The notes beneath the pieces were generated by a model, which had not been told where the DNA came from, ran no database searches, and saw only the letters and a program-made list of their open reading frames with translations. Below, piece by piece: positions 1 through 8,801 of a stretch of 64,000 nucleotides of DNA. Location: contig NZ_BTPM01000001.1 in assembly GCF_036245475.1 (NCBI RefSeq), positions 3,162,001 through 3,226,000 on the forward strand, in the 5' to 3' direction. Within the stretch, counting starts at the first letter, position 1. Each line of letters begins with the position of its first letter. The position numbers and the translations under genes were made by a program. The stretch comes from Vibrio sp. 10N (GTDB taxonomy: Bacteria; Pseudomonadota; Gammaproteobacteria; Enterobacterales; Vibrionaceae).

Positions 1-506
1 CTGACTCGCTGCCATTCAGCATTTTCAATTAATACAATGCGGGGCAGCGCTGCAATTGCCTGCGCATAGCGGCCTATATCGTCATAACTTCCCGTCAGTT
101 CGATATCTAAAGGAAGTTTTAATAGAAACTTCTGTGGTTGACGCTTACCCCAGTTGATGCGAGTAAAAGTAAGATGGTTGTTGAGGCCTTGCTCGTTGAT
201 GTCTGCGAGCAAGCTTGCTAGTTCTTGTTGAGCAGGCAATTGACGCATTAGCCTGTCGTAGTGGTCGGAAAGTTCGCTAAGATGCGCTGACATCGCTGGC
301 AACATAGCGGCCTTGCGAGCGACAACCTGTAGCTCTTGTTTCAATTGCGTTTCTTGTTGTTTGTAATAATCGAGATCTTCATAACTTGGCTTAACCAAAA
401 GCCAGCCACTGACCAGCGCCGCCACTACAAAGACCATACCGACAACCATAAGCTGCGGTATCAACGGCCAGTGACTTAATTCATCAAGTTCAAGGTCGAG
501 TGACAT
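1..506 (-). CDS. pilO: Type IV pilus inner-membrane assembly protein PilO (partial)
   Basis: PilO forms the inner-membrane alignment subcomplex of the type IV pilus machine with PilM, PilN and PilP. The visible 168 codons show a short cytoplasmic N-terminus (MSLDLELDELSHWP), one transmembrane helix at about residues 17-40, a coiled-coil-like stretch rich in Q, E and L (about 45-85) and the start of the periplasmic ferredoxin-like domain. The C-terminus lies outside the window. The ATG overlaps the pilN stop codon by one base (TAATG), which indicates translational coupling in a pilMNO operon. Confidence 0.9.
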   Translation of the reverse strand, partial: MSLDLELDELSHWPLIPQLMVVGMVFVVAALVSGWLLVKPSYEDLDYYKQQETQLKQELQVVARKAAMLPAMSAHLSELSDHYDRLMRQLPAQQELASLLADINEQGLNNHLTFTRINWGKRQPQKFLLKLPLDIELTGSYDDIGRYAQAIAALPRIVLIENAEWQRV

Positions 507-1096
507 TAGTTCACTCCTGTTTGCGATTGTTTGGCTGGATTAGCAAGTAACGCCGCACTATCAATAGCAAATGACAGTTCAAATGCTTGATATTTATTAC
601 CAAAACGCTCTCGATCATGAACGATAGAGTGGAGTACTACATTATTGACCATCGTCGATTGTTCAAATCTATCCAGCATTTGAGCAAGAAAAGCCGTACT
701 TTCCCCAATGCCGCTGACCTTAAATTGCTCCCCCTGCATACGAATCTTATCGACATAGACTTGAGAAGGGATCAATGTCGGCAGTAGATTCATCACCGCA
801 GTTGTCTTATTACGCTGTTGCTGTAACCCATCAATGTAGTCAAGGCGTGCTTCTAGAGACTGCTGCTCACTTTTGGTCGATGACAATGCGCGGATTTGAC
901 GTCGATAGTCGTCGATTTCACCTTGTAGATAGGTGACCCGCAGTTGTTGGGTACTGACCTCACCCGCTAATTTCAAATTCAACAGATGTGACGTCGAATA
1001 ACCAAGAAGCAGTGCCGCGGCGATCATCGCGATAAAGCGCTGTTGGTGCTGCTTGCGCTTAGCTTCCCGCCAAGGCAGTAGGTTGATTATCTTCAT
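506..1096 (-). CDS. pilN: Type IV pilus assembly protein PilN
   Basis: PilN is the partner of PilM and PilO. Its short cytoplasmic N-terminus carries the conserved INLLPWRE motif (residues 4-11), which in this family docks on PilM. A single transmembrane helix follows (about 22-40), then a coiled coil (about 45-75) and a periplasmic domain. The length of 196 aa is normal. The gene starts one base after the pilM stop codon and ends overlapping the pilO start, so the three genes are one transcription unit. Confidence 0.93.
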   Translation of the reverse strand: MKIINLLPWREAKRKQHQQRFIAMIAAALLLGYSTSHLLNLKLAGEVSTQQLRVTYLQGEIDDYRRQIRALSSTKSEQQSLEARLDYIDGLQQQRNKTTAVMNLLPTLIPSQVYVDKIRMQGEQFKVSGIGESTAFLAQMLDRFEQSTMVNNVVLHSIVHDRERFGNKYQAFELSFAIDSAALLANPAKQSQTGVN

Positions 1097-1097
1097 A

Positions 1098-2075
1098 TCA
1101 ATGTCTCTTAAGCCAATTCAGGCCATTGATGGCCGCTCCTACCGCAGAGGCATAGCATGGTGACAAAGGTTGGGGCGATTTGGTCTTACTTGTCGATAAT
1201 CGCTGAAAATCGATGCTCGCTATTGGGCAGGACAAGGTCTTAGTAACGCTATCGATTACGCCCTCTTGCTGCGCGTGTCCGCCCATCAAAATGACCCCAT
1301 CAATGGCCTCTTGCCCAGCCACCGAGCGATACAACTGCAGCTGAGAAGCAACCCGCCCAGCCACCGACTCAAACACCACTTCAGATAGCGACTTGAACTG
1401 ACTCTCTGCGCGATTTTGTAGCTCGGGAATGGGCTCCAGCACCCATGACTTTGCCAGCTCAGGGGAGAGCGCCGGCGGTGGAAGTAGTGTCGCTTGTACG
1501 CAGCCAAGATCCAGCACCGCATGATTTGCCAACGATGGCGTATGAGCGCAAACCCAGCTCTGTATGCCGCGCAGTGCTCCATTGTTGGTATCCATTAACT
1601 TAGGACGAAAACCAAGCTTACTGACCACTTGAGACCAGTTATCGACGATCGATTGTTTGGTCACATGTACTCGATACGCCTCTACCGCCACGTTGTCTTC
1701 TTCGGTCTCTTTAATAAAATCCAAAGCAATGTCATCCATTGGATAAGGCGTCTGATGATTCATCGCCTGCTCAATGGCAAGCTCCTGCTCTTGCCCTTCA
1801 AGACCCGCCTCAAGTGTGACGACTTTGCTGATCACGGCACTTTCCGGCAGCACAATAGCAGCACTATTGCGAAATAACGGCGCAATCTTTCGCAGAATTT
1901 TAAGTTTCTTAACACTATCTTGATGTTTAAGGGCGTGGGGATCGGAGAAAATAGCATCACATCCTTTGAGCTCCAGATGGTTGACTAAGGAGATATCGGT
2001 CCCATCGCTGACCAAGACAACGGCCTTGGTGCTGTGATGGCCAATATCTATCCCGGTGATCCATTTTCTTGCCAT
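1098..2075 (-). CDS. pilM: Type IV pilus actin-like ATPase PilM
   Basis: PilM is a cytoplasmic FtsA/actin-fold protein that binds PilN and couples the pilus motor to the inner-membrane platform. The phosphate-1-like motif GIDIGHHSTKAV is at the N-terminus and a glycine-rich second phosphate motif (GVILMGGHAQQEG) lies near the C-terminus. I chose the ATG at 2075 (MARKWITG, 325 aa) over an upstream in-frame start at 2132 because it has a GAGG ribosome binding site and gives the family length. It is the first gene of pilMNO and is divergent from mrcA. Confidence 0.92.
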   Translation of the reverse strand: MARKWITGIDIGHHSTKAVVLVSDGTDISLVNHLELKGCDAIFSDPHALKHQDSVKKLKILRKIAPLFRNSAAIVLPESAVISKVVTLEAGLEGQEQELAIEQAMNHQTPYPMDDIALDFIKETEEDNVAVEAYRVHVTKQSIVDNWSQVVSKLGFRPKLMDTNNGALRGIQSWVCAHTPSLANHAVLDLGCVQATLLPPPALSPELAKSWVLEPIPELQNRAESQFKSLSEVVFESVAGRVASQLQLYRSVAGQEAIDGVILMGGHAQQEGVIDSVTKTLSCPIASIDFQRLSTSKTKSPQPLSPCYASAVGAAINGLNWLKRH

Positions 2076-2221
2076 GAAAAATAACCTCAACAAATACATA
2101 AACAACGTGAAAAGGTTGAGATCGACGCTCAAATAAGCGTTAATTAACCCTATAGGTATATTTTTGTCCTAGCCTACAAGTAATTACCTACTCGTAACCT
2201 TAATTAATCAGGAAAATCTCG

Positions 2222-4870
2222 GTGAAGTTCATAAAGAGACTGTTGGTTCTTGCATTCATTTGCATACTCTTTGGAGTTGGTACAATTTTTGGGTTTTACT
2301 ACTACGTAAAGCCTGAATTACCTGATGTCGCCACCCTTAAAGATGTCCAACTACAAACACCGATGCAGGTGTTCAGCCAAGATGGGAAGCTGATCGCACA
2401 ATTCGGCGAAAAGCGCAGAATTCCAATATCTTACGATGAGATCCCGCAAGATCTTATCGACGCCCTAATTGCGACAGAAGACAGCCGCTACTACGACCAC
2501 TTTGGGTTTGACCCAATCGGTATTACCCGTGCAGCTGTGGCTGTGATCGCCTCTGGTAGCGCCTCGCAAGGCGCGAGTACCATCACGCAGCAGCTAGCTC
2601 GTAACTTCTTCTTGTCTAATGAGAAGAAAATCATGCGTAAGGTGAAAGAGATCTTTATCGCCGTGCACATCGAGCAGCTTCTCAGCAAACAAGAGATCAT
2701 GGAGCTGTACGTTAACAAAATCTTCTTGGGCTACCGCTCATACGGTTTTGGCGCAGCAGCACAGGCGTACTTCGGTCGTAACCTTAATGAGCTCACTCTA
2801 AGTGAAATTGCGGTACTGGCTGGCCTTCCGAAAGCGCCATCAACCATGAACCCAATCTACTCTGTCGAGCGTGCTACTCAGCGTCGTAACGTGGTGCTAT
2901 CACGCATGCTGTCTGAAAAGTACATCACTCAAGCTGAGTTTGATGAAGCCCGTGCCGAGCCAATTATCTCTCAATACCATGGTGCTGAGATCGAGCTAAG
3001 CGCTCCTTATGTGGCAGAAATTGCCCGCGCTTGGATGGTGAGTCGTTACGGTGAAGAAGCGTACGAATCCGGCATGCGTATCACCACCACGATTGACTCT
3101 AAACTGCAAAAAGCCGGTCACATCGCGGCCATTAAAAACCTTCTTAACTACGACGAGCGACACGGTTACCGTGGCGCTGAAAAAGTGCTGTGGAAAGCAG
3201 GTCAAACGGCGATGACTAGCGAAGAGATTGCTAAGCACTTACGTCGCCAGCCAACCTATGGTGAGCTTCGTCCTGCTGTAGTGACCCAAGTGGCCGATAA
3301 GTCAGCGACGGTTTATGTGAAAAGCTATGGCGAGCAAACCATTAGCTGGGAGAACATGAACTGGGCACGTAAGTTCAGAACGGACGACCGTCAAGGTGAG
3401 GCACCAAAAGCACCTAGTGATGTTGTAGCCGTAGGTGAGCAGGTTTGGGTTCGTGCTGCAGATCTGGATATCACTCCTGATGTGTCTCCCGAGGAAAAAG
3501 AAGCGCAAACTGAAGACGACCAAGTGGCTGAGCCAACGGCCATCACATGGCGTCTAAGCCAAGTGCCAAATGCCAATACGGCGTTTGTTGCGATTAATCC
3601 AGAGAACGGCGCAGTACTGTCTCTCGTGGGCGGTTTTAACTTCGTACACAGTAAGTTTAACCGTGCAACGCAATCGGTAAGACAGGTAGGTTCGAGCATT
3701 AAGCCGTTTATCTACGCTGCAGCGCTGGATAAAGATATGACGCTGGCAAGTCTTGTGAACGATGCGCCGATCAATAAGTGGGATAAGAGTGCAGGCACTG
3801 CATGGCGCCCTAAAAACTCACCACCGACTTACACAGGTCCAACACGTCTGCGTATCGGTCTCGCACAATCGAAGAACGTTATGGCGGTTCGAGTGTTGCG
3901 TGAAGTGGGTCTCGATGAGACTCGTGATTACCTAACTCGATTTGGTTTTGACAAGTCTAAATTGCCTCGCTCTGAGACGATTGCTCTTGGTGCTGGTAGT
4001 TTGACACCGGTTCAAATGGCACAAGGCTTCTCTGTGTTTGCTAACGGTGGCTACTACGTAGAACCGTTCTATATCAGTAAGGTAGAGGACCCATTTGGCA
4101 AGTTGGAGTTTGAAGCGAACCCGAAAATCGTTTGCCATCAAAACTGTCCAGATATGCAGGCTCCTGAGTTTGCCAAGGCAGCAACTGATGAAACAGCGCC
4201 AAGCATTGAAGAAGCAACCAATGCCTCTGAAATTGAGCCGCTAGATATCGCACAGTTCAACGAAGAAGATCTCTCAGAATCTGACGAGCCGCGCTACGCG
4301 CCAAAAGTCATCTCTGAGCAGACAGCCTTCCTAACGCGTGAAATGCTCTACAGCAACGTTTGGGGTGGTGGTAACTGGCGCGAAGGTACTGGTTGGAATG
4401 GCACCGGTTGGCGCGCTCAAAAGCTTAAGCGTCGCGATGTGGGCGGTAAAACAGGTACCACCAACGACTCTAAAGACGCGTGGTACAACGGCTATGGTCC
4501 GGGTATCGTCGCAACCGCTTGGGTTGGCTTTGATGACCACCAAAGAAAGCTTGGTCGTACAACGGCAAACGCTAACTTAGGTAAAGATCAAATCACTGGT
4601 GCTGAGGCTGGTGCAAAAACCGCTCAACCGGCATGGGTAGACTTCATGGGCTTAGCGCTTGAAGGTCACGAAGTGGTCGCTAAACAAGTACCAAACGATA
4701 TCACTCGCGTGCGTATCGACCGAGATTCGGGTCTTCTGACCAATAAGACCGATGGTTCAACCATGTTTGAATACTTCAAGATTGGAACTGAACCGACTGA
4801 GTACGTACAGGAAAGCCTAACGGACACCTTGTACTCTAGTGATGAGTCTGACGGTGAAAGTCTGTTCTAG
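2222..4870 (+). CDS. mrcA: Bifunctional peptidoglycan synthase PBP1a
   Basis: This class A penicillin-binding protein polymerises lipid II and cross-links peptides in the periplasm. It has an N-terminal membrane anchor (about residues 5-28), a GT51 glycosyltransferase domain with the catalytic EDSRYYDHFG motif (Glu86), then an OB-like insertion, and a transpeptidase domain with SSIK (near 490), SKN (near 549) and KTGTT (near 742). The length of 882 aa is slightly long for the family. The start is GTG with AGGA upstream; no ATG is suitably placed. The gene is divergent from pilM, as in other gammaproteobacteria. Its terminator is interrupted by an IS (see 4887-6350). Confidence 0.95.
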   Translation: MKFIKRLLVLAFICILFGVGTIFGFYYYVKPELPDVATLKDVQLQTPMQVFSQDGKLIAQFGEKRRIPISYDEIPQDLIDALIATEDSRYYDHFGFDPIGITRAAVAVIASGSASQGASTITQQLARNFFLSNEKKIMRKVKEIFIAVHIEQLLSKQEIMELYVNKIFLGYRSYGFGAAAQAYFGRNLNELTLSEIAVLAGLPKAPSTMNPIYSVERATQRRNVVLSRMLSEKYITQAEFDEARAEPIISQYHGAEIELSAPYVAEIARAWMVSRYGEEAYESGMRITTTIDSKLQKAGHIAAIKNLLNYDERHGYRGAEKVLWKAGQTAMTSEEIAKHLRRQPTYGELRPAVVTQVADKSATVYVKSYGEQTISWENMNWARKFRTDDRQGEAPKAPSDVVAVGEQVWVRAADLDITPDVSPEEKEAQTEDDQVAEPTAITWRLSQVPNANTAFVAINPENGAVLSLVGGFNFVHSKFNRATQSVRQVGSSIKPFIYAAALDKDMTLASLVNDAPINKWDKSAGTAWRPKNSPPTYTGPTRLRIGLAQSKNVMAVRVLREVGLDETRDYLTRFGFDKSKLPRSETIALGAGSLTPVQMAQGFSVFANGGYYVEPFYISKVEDPFGKLEFEANPKIVCHQNCPDMQAPEFAKAATDETAPSIEEATNASEIEPLDIAQFNEEDLSESDEPRYAPKVISEQTAFLTREMLYSNVWGGGNWREGTGWNGTGWRAQKLKRRDVGGKTGTTNDSKDAWYNGYGPGIVATAWVGFDDHQRKLGRTTANANLGKDQITGAEAGAKTAQPAWVDFMGLALEGHEVVAKQVPNDITRVRIDRDSGLLTNKTDGSTMFEYFKIGTEPTEYVQESLTDTLYSSDESDGESLF

Positions 4871-4893
4871 ATTGGACTTAACAAGTAAAAGGG

Positions 4894-4904
4894 GCGCTAA
4901 GCCC
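4894..4904 (+). repeat. IS target-site duplication, left copy
   Basis: GCGCTAAGCCC here is repeated exactly at 6333-6343 on the other side of the IS. This site is part of the mrcA terminator stem-loop. Confidence 0.95.
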
Positions 4905-4905
4905 T

Positions 4906-4941
4906 AATGCCGTTCACTTAAGGTGAGCGGCATTGTTTTTT
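4906..4941. terminator. Hairpin at IS left end followed by T-run
   Basis: AATGCCGTTCAC (4906-4917) pairs with GTGAGCGGCATT (4923-4934) around a TTAAG loop, with one G-T wobble, and is followed by GTTTTTT on the plus strand. It can terminate mrcA transcripts entering the IS. It overlaps the transposase stop codon. Confidence 0.7.
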
Positions 4942-6239
4942 CTCGGGTATCGGCTTGGCTTTTTCTTCACTACCCTTGGGAAGGATCTTTCCCGCCTAGG
5001 CTCAAGTATTAGGCTCTCGCTCATTGAGTAGAAGTTTTGGAGTTGCCTCGGTATTGCTCCTGGTGACGAGTATGGAAGCCCCACTATCAGGCGCATGATG
5101 TGAGCTAATGCTCCATTGAAGCTAAGTTGGTATGGTAAGTAGTCGCCATTCAATGTGTTACACATCTGAACCATTTGATACCTGACTAAGTTGTATGTCA
5201 GTAATATCCCCCAGAGTTCTTGTTTAACGAGCTCTGGGAGTCGGCTGCGCAGCGTAAGGCGATTCCCTAGCATATATTGTTTTTGCTCCCTGTAGCCGAG
5301 TTCAATTTCCCAACGATACCCATATAAACCTACAATATCTGCTTTTGGATAAAGCATAGGGTCAAGCATTGAAGTGAGAACATCGTATTGCTTGCCGTCT
5401 TTGACTCTCGTGATTAAACGTACAACAACCTCTTGTCCTAACTTCGGCCATTTCTTACGCGCTTGCGGATTGCTCTTCAGCTTTATTAGTTTGTCTTGTC
5501 GGCCAAGAGACTGAACGACCTCATAATTTAGACCTTTCTTCATCGGGATAAGCCAATGTCGATTGAGCCCCTGTGAGCTCCATGCATCCAGTAAACCAAG
5601 AGAGTAAAAGCCTTTATCGAAGAGCGTTAAGCTATTATCAGGCGTTGTTTCTATGAGTTGTTCTGCTAACTTCATTTCATTGACGCTATAACAGTCAAAG
5701 GCACTGCCTGTGATTAAATGACTGCTTAATTCCATCTGACATACCATGCGAACCTGTGGATACTGCGTTTCTATACCGTCTCGATTGGTGGGCTTGGCAA
5801 AAGCGCTAGCGTTATCTTCCGTGTCTTCAGTGCGCCACAAGACCCCGTCGACACCTAACAACGTAAGCCCATTCCAATTTGGAAGGTTAGCGTGTGCGAA
5901 CCAATGGCTTTGAGTACACTCAAAAAGAGCTTTAGCGGCAGATTCACCGAGACTTTTTCTGCGCTGTGTTAGTGCGCTTGGAGCAACAAACGGCTTACCC
6001 GAACGGTCAACAATGTCGAGCATATTTACGATATCAGCCATAGACTTGTCGTTATAGATAGCCATTCCAACTAACAGCCATGCCATCGATTCCAAAGTCA
6101 GTTTTCGTTTTCTAAGGGTGACAGTATCTGTCAGTTCATAGGCTTCTTTGATGAGTTCAATAGGTAAGAGGTCTGCGAGAGTTTCAACTTGATTTGGTTT
6201 GTAGTTGTTGATGATGTCGAGGGCTTGAGAAACGTGCAT
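4914..6239 (-). CDS. IS4-family transposase (DDE)
   Basis: This 441-aa protein is close in length and sequence pattern to the 442-aa IS4 transposase. Catalytic residues are visible: D131 (LLGVDGVLW), D208 (TLFDKGFYS) and E313 inside the exact IS4 signature Y306-x2-R309-x3-E313-x6-K320. The frame is intact and the C-terminus ([17 protein letters not shown]) resembles IS4. The stop codon lies inside the left-end hairpin. A hairpin immediately upstream of the start codon probably limits read-in transcription. Confidence 0.95.
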   Translation of the reverse strand: MHVSQALDIINNYKPNQVETLADLLPIELIKEAYELTDTVTLRKRKLTLESMAWLLVGMAIYNDKSMADIVNMLDIVDRSGKPFVAPSALTQRRKSLGESAAKALFECTQSHWFAHANLPNWNGLTLLGVDGVLWRTEDTEDNASAFAKPTNRDGIETQYPQVRMVCQMELSSHLITGSAFDCYSVNEMKLAEQLIETTPDNSLTLFDKGFYSLGLLDAWSSQGLNRHWLIPMKKGLNYEVVQSLGRQDKLIKLKSNPQARKKWPKLGQEVVVRLITRVKDGKQYDVLTSMLDPMLYPKADIVGLYGYRWEIELGYREQKQYMLGNRLTLRSRLPELVKQELWGILLTYNLVRYQMVQMCNTLNGDYLPYQLSFNGALAHIMRLIVGLPYSSPGAIPRQLQNFYSMSESLILEPRRERSFPRVVKKKPSRYPRKNNAAHLK

Positions 6240-6241
6240 AA

Positions 6242-6274
6242 AAAAATCCGATAAACAGGGTCTATCGGATTTTT
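6242..6274. terminator. Hairpin shielding the transposase start
   Basis: AAAAATCCGATA (6242-6253) pairs perfectly with TATCGGATTTTT, giving A- and T-flanked arms that work as a terminator in either direction. It lies directly upstream of the transposase ATG (6239). It would block external read-through into the gene or sequester the start region. Confidence 0.6.
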
Positions 6275-6332
6275 ACACACTGGTGGGATCATTCAATTGA
6301 TCTGCCGATTAATGTTTAACTGATCGGCATTA

Positions 6333-6343
6333 GCGCTAAGCCC
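6333..6343 (+). repeat. IS target-site duplication, right copy
   Basis: GCGCTAAGCCC, identical to 4894-4904. It is followed by CTTTTTT, the T-run of the interrupted terminator. Confidence 0.95.
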
Positions 6344-6368
6344 CTTTTTTATCATCTGAATTTCAGCA

Positions 6369-7256
6369 CTAAGCACTAAGATAGCGACTAATCGACTCCG
6401 CCAATTTCTCAAAGCGCGCACGCAGCGGCGAGCCTGGGCGATAGGCTAAAACAATACTGCGAGACGGCGTCGGATTCACCGCAGTTACGTAGCACACGCC
6501 ATCCTTCTCTTTCTCTTTAGGCAGAGACAGTTCAGGCAGCAGAGTTATGCCTGCCCCAGCGGCCACCATGTTACGCAACGTCTCTAAGCTGGTGGCTTTG
6601 AATCGTTCATCATCTCTCGCACCAGCAGCAAAACAGAAGCCAAGGGCTTGGTCGCGCAGACAGTGTCCGTCACCGAGTGACAGCACGGTTTGCCCTTTGA
6701 GCTCATCCATCTCTATCTCATCACGCTTTGCCCAAGCATGGTCGCATGGCACCGCAATACTCATCGGCTCATTAAAGACTTCAATCTCTTTAAATGGTGC
6801 AGTTTCTGGCACTGACGCTAGCACTAAGCAATCGAGCTTACCTTCTTCCAACTGTCTGACCAATTGGTGGGTCTGAGCCTCATGTAAGAATAACTCAAGA
6901 TCGGGAAATGCCTCTTTTAGCTGAGGCACAATTCGAGGCAACAAGTAAGGCCCAACAGTCGGGATAAAACCAATATGCATTGGCCCCATCATCTCACCGC
7001 TTTGCCCCGCAGCCATCTCACGAAACGTCTTTACTTCCTTAAGGATACGCTTTGCTTGCTCAACCAGCTGTAAACCGGCATCCGTAAACAACACTCGGCG
7101 ACTGCTGCGCTCTAACAGAGAGGTACCAATCTCATCTTCCAATTTGCGGATCTGACCACTTAGTGTCGGCTGACTAACAAAGCAAGCTTCTGCTGCTTTA
7201 CGAAAATGTTTGTGTTCAGCCAGGGCCACTAGGTATTCAAAATCACGAATGTTCAT
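6369..7256 (-). CDS. oxyR: Peroxide-sensing LysR-type regulator OxyR
   Basis: OxyR activates peroxide defence genes after intramolecular disulfide formation. The N-terminal winged helix-turn-helix (MNIRDFEYLVALAEHKHFRK...SQPTLSGQI) is typical. The redox cysteines are C199 and C208 in LGDGHCLRDQALGFCF, the same positions as in E. coli OxyR. I chose the ATG at 7256 (295 aa), which follows GGAG; the longer frame to 7349 adds an atypical tail. It is divergent from a peroxiredoxin-glutaredoxin gene, with an OxyR operator between them. Confidence 0.97.
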   Translation of the reverse strand: MNIRDFEYLVALAEHKHFRKAAEACFVSQPTLSGQIRKLEDEIGTSLLERSSRRVLFTDAGLQLVEQAKRILKEVKTFREMAAGQSGEMMGPMHIGFIPTVGPYLLPRIVPQLKEAFPDLELFLHEAQTHQLVRQLEEGKLDCLVLASVPETAPFKEIEVFNEPMSIAVPCDHAWAKRDEIEMDELKGQTVLSLGDGHCLRDQALGFCFAAGARDDERFKATSLETLRNMVAAGAGITLLPELSLPKEKEKDGVCYVTAVNPTPSRSIVLAYRPGSPLRARFEKLAESISRYLSA

Positions 7257-7267
7257 CGCATGCTCCG

Positions 7268-7304
7268 ATAGAATTTGACTATCGATACCATAACAATAAA
7301 CGAT
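7268..7304. promoter_or_regulatory. OxyR operator between oxyR and the peroxiredoxin gene
   Basis: The OxyR tetrad motif ATAG-n7-CTAT-n7-ATAG-n7-CTAT is matched as ATAG (7268), CTAT (7279), ATAA (7290), CGAT (7301). Spacing is exact and 14 of 16 defined bases match. It lies just upstream of the oxyR start, where OxyR would repress its own gene and activate the divergent one. Confidence 0.75.
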
Positions 7305-7419
7305 TAGAACTATCAAACCATTTTTTTGATAATAGTCCCATCGAAGCAAAGCAATAAACGCTACTCTCTGTTAGCAACGCTAGACTCACAAGAATTTAAT
7401 TATCCAGAAGGACATCAGT

Positions 7420-8148
7420 ATGTTTGCATCTAAAGAAGGCCAAGCAGTACCTCAAGTGACATTCCCAACTCGTCAGGGTGATGCGTGGGTCAACGTAACA
7501 ACAGATGAGCTGTTTAAAGACAAGACGGTGATTGTGTTCAGTCTACCAGGTGCATTTACGCCAACATGCTCTTCGAGCCACCTGCCGCGCTACAACGAAC
7601 TATTTCCTGTGTTCAAAGATCACGGTGTAGATGAAATCCTATGCGTATCAGTAAACGACACCTTCGTGATGAACGCATGGAAGTCAGATCAAGAAGCAGA
7701 AAACATTACCTTCATTCCAGATGGTAACGGTGACTTCACTGATGGTATGGGTATGTTGGTTGAGAAAAACGACCTTGGTTTTGGCAAGCGTTCATGGCGT
7801 TACAGCATGCTGGTGAAAAACGGCGTGGTAGAGAAGATGTTCATCGAGCCAAACGAGCCAGGCGACCCGTTCAAGGTGTCAGATGCAGATACGATGCTGA
7901 ACTACATCGCGCCAAGCTACAAGACTCAAGAATCCATCACAGTATTCACTAAGCCAGGTTGCCCATTCTGCATGAAAGCGAAGCAAAACCTGATTGACCA
8001 TAACCTTCAGTATGAAGAAATCGTATTGGGTAAAGACGCAACTACTGTGACTTTACGTGCCGTAAGTGGTCGTACAACTGTACCGCAAGTGTTTATCGGT
8101 GGTAAGCATATTGGTGGTAGTGAAGAGCTAGAAGCCTATTTGGCATAA
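7420..8148 (+). CDS. Peroxiredoxin-glutaredoxin fusion (hybrid Prx5)
   Basis: This glutathione-dependent peroxidase resembles the Haemophilus influenzae hybrid Prx5. Residues 1-165 form a Prx5 domain with the peroxidatic cysteine C50 in [14 protein letters not shown]. Residues 172-242 form a glutaredoxin domain with C181-P-F-C184, which recycles the peroxidase using glutathione. The length of 242 aa is typical. The start follows AGAAGGA. It lies divergent from oxyR and behind an OxyR operator, which fits induction by peroxide. A weak terminator hairpin follows. Confidence 0.95.
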   Translation: MFASKEGQAVPQVTFPTRQGDAWVNVTTDELFKDKTVIVFSLPGAFTPTCSSSHLPRYNELFPVFKDHGVDEILCVSVNDTFVMNAWKSDQEAENITFIPDGNGDFTDGMGMLVEKNDLGFGKRSWRYSMLVKNGVVEKMFIEPNEPGDPFKVSDADTMLNYIAPSYKTQESITVFTKPGCPFCMKAKQNLIDHNLQYEEIVLGKDATTVTLRAVSGRTTVPQVFIGGKHIGGSEELEAYLA

Positions 8149-8152
8149 TAAA

Positions 8153-8182
8153 TAGAGCTAGGGTAGTAATGCCCTGGCTCTA
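8153..8182 (+). terminator. Hairpin after the peroxiredoxin-glutaredoxin gene
   Basis: TAGAGCTAGGG (8153-8163) pairs with CCCTGGCTCTA (8172-8182) with one G-T wobble. No clear T-run follows, so it may be a weak or Rho-assisted terminator. Confidence 0.45.
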
Positions 8183-8339
8183 CTTCCATTCCTATGACGC
8201 TCACAACAAACCAACCTATTCTCTTTATCAATTACATCCTTAACAGCATCCACTCGCAATCCCCCCACAGCGAATCGACAATTTATTTGACGTTAGGTAG
8301 CGTGCAGTCGACAAGCTAAGGCAATCTCGAGAGGAAAAA

Positions 8340-8801
8340 ATGAAGCTGAAGACGTTCAAGGAGCAGGAACTACTATTCACAGAACAAGAAACTAAAGAAA
8401 TTCTTGCTCTGTTCTTTCCCTCACTTAAGAATGACATTAACGATCTGGTAGTAACCGATTTTTATCGGGGATTTGCTCAAAGCCTGTTGCTTGAGGCCAT
8501 TGATGCGACTTATAACATTGGATTTATGCTTGCCATTTATGAGTCAACAATCAACCCTAGATTGCCTCTTCGTAAAATTATAGAAAAGCTCATTACGAAT
8601 CTAGCTCCCCACTTTTATCAATATGCTACTCAAAAAGATCTACGTAAAGTTAAGATATATGAGTTTGTTATTAGAACGTTAGAGTCGCGCTTTAAGTCCT
8701 ACTTTTCTATGTGTCTGGACGGCATTGCAAAAAACAAACCTCTCATTATTCCTCACTACGCAAATACAAAACCTCTAGAAAGACTTTGGATAAACGTATG
8801 A
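8340..8801 (+). CDS. Hypothetical protein, 153 aa
   Basis: I do not recognise this protein. It has no signal peptide or obvious membrane helix and is predicted mainly alpha-helical with many charged residues (KLKTFKEQELLFTEQETKE at the N-terminus). The ATG at 8340 follows a GAGAGGA ribosome binding site at a good distance. Its stop codon overlaps the next start (ATGA at 8798-8801), so the two genes are translationally coupled. The pair is richer in A+T than its neighbours and sits between conserved housekeeping genes, which suggests accessory origin. A partner relationship with the next protein is inference. Confidence 0.75.
   Translation: MKLKTFKEQELLFTEQETKEILALFFPSLKNDINDLVVTDFYRGFAQSLLLEAIDATYNIGFMLAIYESTINPRLPLRKIIEKLITNLAPHFYQYATQKDLRKVKIYEFVIRTLESRFKSYFSMCLDGIAKNKPLIIPHYANTKPLERLWINV

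Larger units (their letters stand above)
4905..6332 (-). mobile_element. IS4-family insertion sequence (IS4 subgroup), 1428 bp, intact
   Basis: The element begins TAATGCCG and ends CGGCATTA. Over 17 bp the terminal inverted repeats match at 15 positions. It is flanked by an 11-bp direct repeat GCGCTAAGCCC (4894-4904 and 6333-6343). Length, termini and duplication size agree with IS4 itself. It contains one uninterrupted transposase gene on the minus strand, and looks recent because the target duplication is perfect. Confidence 0.95.

Noticed and set aside
1098..2132. Longer pilM start at 2132
   Set aside because: The extra 19 residues are hydrophobic and unlike PilM, and the ATG at 2075 has a ribosome binding site.
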